The notes under the pieces are model-generated. The model searched no databases. It worked only from the letters and a program-made list of their open reading frames with translations, and had not been told where the DNA came from. Positions 1 through 3,779 of a stretch of 5,772 bases of DNA are shown here, one piece after another; position 1 is the first letter of the stretch, and each line of letters opens with the position of its first letter. Made by a program: the position numbers and the translations under genes. Source of the stretch: Gammaproteobacteria bacterium (GTDB lineage: Bacteria > Pseudomonadota > Gammaproteobacteria > Pseudomonadales > Azotimanducaceae); NCBI GenBank assembly GCA_030432795.1, contig JAUILW010000238.1, positions 1-5,772 on the forward strand, written 5' to 3'.

Positions 1-263
1 TGTTGCGTATCGAAGGTGTCGGCCACGTGGCTTGCGAAAGCTTGCATCTGCTCCTCGTTCGCCACATCGCACACGAACGTGGTGAGGCGTACCCCTTGCG
101 CAGCTTCTGCCTCGCAGACGGCGGCGCTTTCTGTAAGGTTGCTGCTGGATACGTCGCACATGGCCACATCGCAACCTTCTGCCACCAGTTGCCGCGCAAG
201 GGCTCTGCCCATGCCGGTTCCGCCGCCGGTGATCACGGCGATCTTCCCGGAAAAGTCCTTCAT
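1..263 (-). CDS. Short-chain dehydrogenase/reductase (SDR), N-terminal part, cut by the window's left edge
   Basis: Probable NAD(P)-dependent cytoplasmic oxidoreductase of the classical SDR family. Only the first 87 residues are inside the window. They begin MKDFSGKIAVITGGGTGMGR, which carries the SDR cofactor motif TGxxxGxG (Thr12 to Gly19) right after the first beta strand. Asp37, at the end of the second strand (AMCD), is the position that usually favours NAD(H) over NADP(H). CDV at residues 65-67 matches the conserved Asp that contacts adenine. The catalytic Ser and YxxxK lie off the left edge, so activity cannot be confirmed. The start is supported by GGAGG 4 nt upstream of the ATG. The gene is divergent from the cupin gene, with 76 bp between starts. 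In this context it could interconvert an alcohol and the ketone used by the neighbouring Baeyer-Villiger enzyme, but that is inference. Family assignment is firm; substrate is unknown. Confidence 0.9.
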   Translation of the reverse strand, partial: MKDFSGKIAVITGGGTGMGRALARQLVAEGCDVAMCDVSSSNLTESAAVCEAEAAQGVRLTTFVCDVANEEQMQAFASHVADTFDTQ

Positions 264-267
264 AGAG

Positions 268-272
268 CCTCC
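268..272 (-). promoter_or_regulatory. Shine-Dalgarno site of the SDR gene
   Basis: Read on the minus strand, GGAGG is followed by CTCT and then ATG. This is a strong site, though its 4-nt spacer is slightly short. It supports the start at 263. Confidence 0.7.
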
Positions 273-299
273 ATCAACGTGGTTTGCGCGCAGGCTCGT

Positions 300-305
300 T
301 ATAAT
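300..305 (+). promoter_or_regulatory. Candidate -10 box for the cupin gene
   Basis: A perfect TATAAT lies 34 bp before the cupin ATG, in the 76-bp divergent gap. No good -35 hexamer is visible 16-18 bp upstream, so the promoter may need an activator. The box shares five bases with the -10 of the opposing SDR promoter. Confidence 0.45.
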
Positions 306-330
306 GCCCACTCCTTGCAGCCAGTGACAA
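301..330 (-). promoter_or_regulatory. Candidate sigma70-type promoter for the SDR gene
   Basis: On the minus strand, TTGTCA (325-330, 5 of 6 to the -35 consensus) is separated by 18 bp from CATTAT (301-306, 4 of 6 to the -10 consensus). The predicted transcript would start about 30 nt before the SDR start codon. Its -10 box overlaps that of the opposing cupin promoter. Recognised by eye only. Confidence 0.4.
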
Positions 331-339
331 CGATCCAGC

Positions 340-867
340 ATGAGCGAAGCCAGCCCTCTGAACGCAGCCGAGAGCCCCAGCGGATTCCGCATCCCTGCTT
401 CCGGCGCCGACACCACCGTACACATCAATGTTGCCGATCTGCCCTGGCTCGAAGGCGAAGATGGCACGAAGCTGCAGGTGCTGCACATCGACCTCAACCA
501 GGGTCTGTGGGTGCTCAACGTACGCTGGCCTGCCGGACGAAAGGTGGCAACCCACTACCATACAGGGCCGGTGTATGCGGTAACGCGATCAGGCTGCTGG
601 TACTACGAGGAGTACCCGGAAACGCGCAATACGGCGGGCTCGTACCTCTACGAGCCGGCGCACTCCATCCACACGCTGGTGGTGCCCCAAGACAACACCG
701 AAGAAACCGACGTGTGGTTTGCCATTCACGGCGCGAACATCGATATCGACAGCGAAGGCCGCGTGCTGGGCGTGGTGGATGCGCGCTCCGTGCTCGAGCA
801 GTGGCGCAAGGGTTGTGCTGCCGCTGGCTTGGACTCCAGCGGTACGCTCGTCACCGGCCTGGTCTGA
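340..867 (+). CDS. Cupin protein of the 2,4'-dihydroxyacetophenone dioxygenase (DAD)-like type
   Basis: A 175-residue single-domain cupin, probably a non-haem metal dioxygenase acting in the cytoplasm. DAD enzymes cleave the C-C bond of 2,4'-dihydroxyacetophenone to give 4-hydroxybenzoate and formate, using Fe held by three histidines. The first cupin motif is visible as GRKVATHYHTGPVY (residues 66-79) with His72 and His74. The second is YEPAHSIHTLVV (104-115), where His111 is the likely third ligand. The Glu of the classical four-ligand cupin motif is absent after His74, which agrees with the three-His DAD group. The sequence SGCWYYEEYP (84-93) and its neighbourhood also resemble DAD. Overall length is close to that family. 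No strong Shine-Dalgarno is seen before the ATG; the reading frame and the TATAAT upstream support the start. Its stop lies 4 bp from the stop of the opposing monooxygenase. Cupin fold is firm, DAD-like grouping likely, substrate unproven; related cupins act on other dicarbonyl or hydroxyketone compounds. Confidence 0.85.
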   Translation: MSEASPLNAAESPSGFRIPASGADTTVHINVADLPWLEGEDGTKLQVLHIDLNQGLWVLNVRWPAGRKVATHYHTGPVYAVTRSGCWYYEEYPETRNTAGSYLYEPAHSIHTLVVPQDNTEETDVWFAIHGANIDIDSEGRVLGVVDARSVLEQWRKGCAAAGLDSSGTLVTGLV

Positions 868-871
868 CAGC

Positions 872-2719
872 TCAGGACCCGGTGAGGTTTAAACCCTCGA
901 GCTTGCCGGCCGCCCGCCAGTCGCGTAGCACCTTGCGGTAAGCGCCGAGGCCCTTGCTGTAGGATTCCAGCCGCACGTCGCGGTAACGGGTTTGCGTTCC
1001 TTCCTGGTTGTAGTAGCCGGGCGTGCAACTGTCTGGAGAGCCGCCGAGGAAGAGCTGCGCCTGCATGCCGGTCTCTTCGAGCTGATCATCGATCCATGCC
1101 TGCTCCGCTTCCGGGGAGACGTCCGCGACCCGCACCTGACGTTTCGTCAGCTCGGCAACGGTGTAGGCGACATGCTCCGCCTGCACATCCACGCCATAGG
1201 CGTAGTTTGCACCGAGCTGGAAGACGAACAAGCCACCGCAAACAAATAGATTGGGGAAGCCGCTGACCATCAGCCCGTGCATGGTGCGCATGCCGTCGCT
1301 CCAGTGATCGTAGATGGATTGACCATCTACGCCGTACACGGGGATGCCGATGCGCCGCTCGTAGCTGCTGGTGATCTCAAAGCCGCTGGCGTAGATGATG
1401 CAGTCCACGTCGAACTCGCGACCGCCCGCCACCACGCCTTTCTCGGTGATGCGCTCCACGCCCTGGGTTGCGCTCACATCCACCAGCTCGACATTGGGCC
1501 GGTTGAAGGTGGCGAGGTAGTCGTCGTTGAACGTCGGCCGTTTGCAGAACTGGTTGTAGTACGCCTTGAGCGTCTCGGCGGTTGCCGGGTCCTGCACCGC
1601 CGCGTCTACGCGGCTGCGGATCTGCTCCATGGTCTGGAAGTCTGCAAGCTGCGCAAGCTCGGGCATCAGATCGGGGCTCGGCCCGCCGATCTGCCCGGCC
1701 AGCGATCGCAGGTTGCGCATCATCCGGGTCCAGCCGTCGTCCTCGAACTCCGGGTCGATGCGGTTGCCGAGCAGAGCGTCGCCGAAACGCTTCTGGCGTG
1801 CCGCCTGCCATCCGGGCTCCAGGCCCGCGGCCCAATCGGGATCGGTGGCTGAGTTGTTGCGCGCATCCACCGACGATGGCGTGCGTTGGAACACGTAGAG
1901 CTGCTCAGCACTTTCGCCGAGGAAAGGTACGCACTGAACGGCTGTGGCGCCGGTGCCGATGATGGCGACCTTCTTGTCGGCGAGCTTGCTGAGATTGCCG
2001 TCCGGGCCGCCGCCGGTGTAGTCGTAATCCCAGCGGCAGGTATGAAAGGTGTGCCCTTTAAAGCTATCCACGCCCGGAATGCCGGGCAAACGTGGGCGGT
2101 TGGCGGGGCCGGTGCCGAGGCAGACGAAGCGCGCCTTCATTCGGTCGCCGCGATTGGTGGACATCAGCCATCGATCTTCATCGGCCAGCCAGCGCAGCTC
2201 CGTCACCCAGGTTTGAAACACGGCGTTTTCGTAGAGGCCAAAGTGCTGGCCGATACGCTGAGCGTGCTCGTAGATCTCCGGTGCGTAGGAGAAGCGCAGC
2301 TTTGGCATGTAGCCGGTCTCTTCCAGCAGCGGCAGGTAGCTGTACGACTCGATGTCGCACTGCGCGCCCGGGTAACGGTTCCAGTACCAGGTGCCGCCGA
2401 AGTCGGCGCCGCTTTCGACGATGCGCACATCCTTCACGCCGGCCTGATGCAGCCGCGCTGCGGTCATCATGCCGACCCAGCCGCCGCCGATGATGATCAC
2501 CTCGCGCTCGTCTTCGATGGGATCACGCGCGACGGGCTCGCTGTACGGGTCGTCGGCGAGGTACTTGTCGGCGTACGGTGAGTCGTTGTCGATCTGGACG
2601 AACTGCGCCTCCGCATCGGCGCGCACGCGCCTGTCGCGCTCCTTGCGGTAGCGTTCTGCCAGCTGCTGCGGATCGAAGCCGAGTGCCTGTGGCGGCAGCA
2701 GGTTGTTGAGCTTGTGCAT
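872..2719 (-). CDS. Type I Baeyer-Villiger monooxygenase (FAD, NADPH), cyclopentadecanone monooxygenase/PtlE-like subgroup
   Basis: A 615-residue flavoprotein that should insert one oxygen atom from O2 next to a ketone carbonyl, giving an ester or lactone, at the expense of NADPH. All family signatures are present: FAD Rossmann motif GGGWVG (78-83) with Glu102 ending the second strand; GGTWYWNRYPGAQCD (108-122); the Baeyer-Villiger fingerprint FxGxxxHxxxWD as FKGHTFHTCRWD (220-231); NADPH Rossmann motif GTGATA (255-260); Arg394 in CKRP, the likely counterpart of the catalytic Arg of phenylacetone monooxygenase; and an ASG version of the ATG motif at 444-446. The roughly 70-residue extension before the FAD motif (GFDPQQLAERYRKERDRR) and the phrase WDYDYTGG resemble, from memory, the cyclopentadecanone monooxygenase and pentalenolactone PtlE group. 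The start has AAGGGG 10 nt upstream. It is the last gene of the MarR-SnoaL-monooxygenase unit, 75 bp after the SnoaL stop. Type I assignment is very secure. The substrate is unknown; a cyclic or large ketone is one possibility. Confidence 0.95.
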   Translation of the reverse strand: MHKLNNLLPPQALGFDPQQLAERYRKERDRRVRADAEAQFVQIDNDSPYADKYLADDPYSEPVARDPIEDEREVIIIGGGWVGMMTAARLHQAGVKDVRIVESGADFGGTWYWNRYPGAQCDIESYSYLPLLEETGYMPKLRFSYAPEIYEHAQRIGQHFGLYENAVFQTWVTELRWLADEDRWLMSTNRGDRMKARFVCLGTGPANRPRLPGIPGVDSFKGHTFHTCRWDYDYTGGGPDGNLSKLADKKVAIIGTGATAVQCVPFLGESAEQLYVFQRTPSSVDARNNSATDPDWAAGLEPGWQAARQKRFGDALLGNRIDPEFEDDGWTRMMRNLRSLAGQIGGPSPDLMPELAQLADFQTMEQIRSRVDAAVQDPATAETLKAYYNQFCKRPTFNDDYLATFNRPNVELVDVSATQGVERITEKGVVAGGREFDVDCIIYASGFEITSSYERRIGIPVYGVDGQSIYDHWSDGMRTMHGLMVSGFPNLFVCGGLFVFQLGANYAYGVDVQAEHVAYTVAELTKRQVRVADVSPEAEQAWIDDQLEETGMQAQLFLGGSPDSCTPGYYNQEGTQTRYRDVRLESYSKGLGAYRKVLRDWRAAGKLEGLNLTGS

Positions 2720-2729
2720 CTTCTGATTT

Positions 2730-2735
2730 CCCCTT
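2730..2735 (-). promoter_or_regulatory. Shine-Dalgarno site of the monooxygenase gene
   Basis: On the minus strand, AAGGGG lies 10 nt before the ATG at 2719. It supports this start and translation independent of the upstream SnoaL-like gene. Confidence 0.55.
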
Positions 2736-2794
2736 ACCCGAAGCCCCCCAGTGTATCGCGAAGCGTCCGGCTAACCAGTCGGGGTCTGACCGGA

Positions 2795-3229
2795 TTACTC
2801 CACCCGATAATTGCGCCCGGCATAGTCGAAGCCCCAAAGGGCTCTGTTGCGAGGGCTCTGGAGAAAAACGTTGTTGTGGTAGGAGCGGATTTCGCTGATC
2901 TGCGTGCCTTCGAAGATGTACCACTCCGTGCCGCGCAGCACCTGTACCTCATCGCGCGGTGTGGTCCAGCGCATGCTCCACTCGATCACCGCTTCGGGCT
3001 CCTGCACGAGTGCGTGGTCGAGCTGCCAGTTGGCCTTCGTGCGCGGCGCGACCTTGCACCAGTAGTTGGCCAGCGCCTCGGCGCCACGTACCGGTTCGTG
3101 ATCGACAAAGTAGTGCACGACGTGCGGCGTGAACGTCGAGCACATCAGATCGAAGTCCTGCGTGTTGCAGCCCTCGTAGTACTTGGTGATCTGCTCGATG
3201 TAGGTGTGGCCGGAGGTGCGCGTGTTCAT
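2795..3229 (-). CDS. SnoaL-like / NTF2-fold small protein
   Basis: A 144-residue protein with the pattern of the SnoaL/nuclear transport factor 2 superfamily, a cone-shaped alpha+beta fold. It has an N-terminal helix with YIEQITKYYEGCNTQDFDLM (residues 10-29), a strand with HVVHYFVDH (36-44), a helix at RGAEALANYW (49-58), then strands ending in LRGTEWYIFEGTQISEIRSY (98-117). No signal peptide or membrane segment is seen. Members include polyketide cyclases, ketosteroid isomerase, dehydratases, limonene-epoxide hydrolase and dioxygenase small subunits; nothing here picks one. The ATG at 3229 is preferred. A GTG at 3235 is in frame but adds only two residues, and an open frame continues upstream through the MarR gene without supporting a longer protein. 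It begins 17 nt after the MarR stop, with only a weak ribosome site, suggesting translational coupling in one transcript. The position beside a Baeyer-Villiger enzyme suggests an accessory catabolic step (inference). Confidence 0.8.
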   Translation of the reverse strand: MNTRTSGHTYIEQITKYYEGCNTQDFDLMCSTFTPHVVHYFVDHEPVRGAEALANYWCKVAPRTKANWQLDHALVQEPEAVIEWSMRWTTPRDEVQVLRGTEWYIFEGTQISEIRSYHNNVFLQSPRNRALWGFDYAGRNYRVE

Positions 3230-3246
3230 CGGCACATCATAGCCCA

Positions 3247-3723
3247 CTAGCGCAAAGCGGCGCTGAGCCGGGCCAGCAGTGCGTTGAGGGTTGCCACCTC
3301 GGCGTCCGTGAAATCGCTGGTGGCCTGGCGGTAGATGCGGCTCGCGGCGGCGCGGATGGTGGCGACCGCGGCTTCGCCCTCGGTGGTGATGTGCACGTCC
3401 GTGCGGCGTGCATCGTCGGCGTTCTGTGCCAGCGTCACCAACCCATCGGTAGCCAGGCGCTGCGCCACGCGGGTCATGGTCGAGAGCTTCATTACCGCGC
3501 GCTCGGCAATTTCCGACACGGTGCTCGGGCTCTTCTCGTGCAGGATCATCAACACCCGCCAGCGCGGCAGGTCGGTGCCCACCGCTTTCAGCGACTGCTG
3601 CATGCGCTGCTGGTAGATCCCTTCCACCTGCGCGAGACGGTAAAACGGCGAGTGTTCCAGCTTGAACTCGTCGTGGGTGGGGTCGGCGCGCTTCTTGGTC
3701 TTGCTCATTAGTTGATATTTCAC
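3247..3723 (-). CDS. MarR-family transcriptional regulator
   Basis: A 158-residue winged-helix regulator, normally a dimer that represses nearby promoters until an aromatic or other small ligand binds. The winged helix spans roughly residues 53-113: LPRWRVLMILHE, then the helix-turn-helix TVSEIAERAVMKLSTMTR (68-85) as scaffold and recognition helix, and the wing with DDARRTDVHIT (103-113), matching the MarR wing pattern DxRxxxxxLT. Flanking helices at 25-47 and 115-157 would form the dimer interface. I prefer the GTG start at 3723, because AAGGA lies 8 nt upstream of it; the in-frame ATG at 3708 would give 153 residues but has no Shine-Dalgarno. The gene is divergent from the IorA-like gene across 56 bp and leads the SnoaL and monooxygenase genes, so it probably controls both directions, itself included. 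The ligand is unknown. Confidence 0.9.
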   Translation of the reverse strand: MKYQLMSKTKKRADPTHDEFKLEHSPFYRLAQVEGIYQQRMQQSLKAVGTDLPRWRVLMILHEKSPSTVSEIAERAVMKLSTMTRVAQRLATDGLVTLAQNADDARRTDVHITTEGEAAVATIRAAASRIYRQATSDFTDAEVATLNALLARLSAALR

Positions 3724-3731
3724 GTGATTTA

Positions 3732-3736
3732 TCCTT
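3732..3736 (-). promoter_or_regulatory. Shine-Dalgarno site deciding the MarR start (GTG at 3723)
   Basis: AAGGA on the minus strand ends 8 nt before GTG at 3723, an ideal spacing. The competing ATG at 3708 would be 23 nt away. The site overlaps the left arm of the candidate operator at 3734-3746. Confidence 0.6.
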
Positions 3737-3760
3737 CAATTGGAAGCACGGATTCGATTG
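3734..3760. promoter_or_regulatory. Candidate MarR operator region in the divergent gap
   Basis: The 56-bp gap between the MarR and IorA-like genes holds an imperfect inverted repeat, CTTC-AATTG-GAAG (3734-3746). It also holds a near-direct repeat, TTCAATTG (3735-3742) and TTCGATTG (3753-3760), 18 bp apart. MarR proteins typically bind such AT-containing palindromes in their own divergent promoter. The elements are short and I cannot test them statistically. No convincing -35/-10 pair is visible by eye. Confidence 0.3.
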
Positions 3761-3764
3761 TGGG

Positions 3765-3770
3765 AAGGGA
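3765..3770 (+). promoter_or_regulatory. Shine-Dalgarno site of the IorA-like gene
   Basis: AAGGGA, inside the purine run GGGAAGGGA (3762-3770), lies 9 nt before the ATG at 3780 and fixes that start. Confidence 0.6.
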
Positions 3771-3779
3771 AACGAGCCG

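Noticed and set aside
868..871. Search for a bidirectional terminator between the converging cupin and monooxygenase genes
   Set aside because: Only 4 bp separate the stop codons, and no hairpin with a T-run was seen by eye around them.
3..941. Open frame of 312 codons on the plus strand across the SDR, the divergent gap and the cupin
   Set aside because: It runs antisense to the SDR and out of frame with the cupin, both of which carry family motifs. It has no recognisable domain.
1310..1330. Perfect 8-bp inverted repeat GTAGATGG / CCATCTAC with a 5-base loop
   Set aside because: It lies inside the monooxygenase coding sequence, encoding residues near VDGQSIY. One such short hairpin is not unlikely by chance in a window this size, and no T-run follows it.
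1277..2581. Plus-strand open frames of about 190-230 codons within the monooxygenase gene
   Set aside because: They are antisense to a complete monooxygenase with every expected motif and show no ribosome site or known domain.
2766..2793. Possible hairpin between the SnoaL-like and monooxygenase genes (CCGGTC / GACTGG on the minus strand)
   Set aside because: The stem is about 6 bp with one G-T pair and is not followed by a T-run, so it is not convincing as a terminator.
3230..3739. Upstream extension of the SnoaL-like frame to 314 codons
   Set aside because: The extension overlaps the whole MarR gene in another frame and is Arg-, Pro- and Gly-rich. The SnoaL fold begins at the ATG at 3229, so a fusion is not supported.
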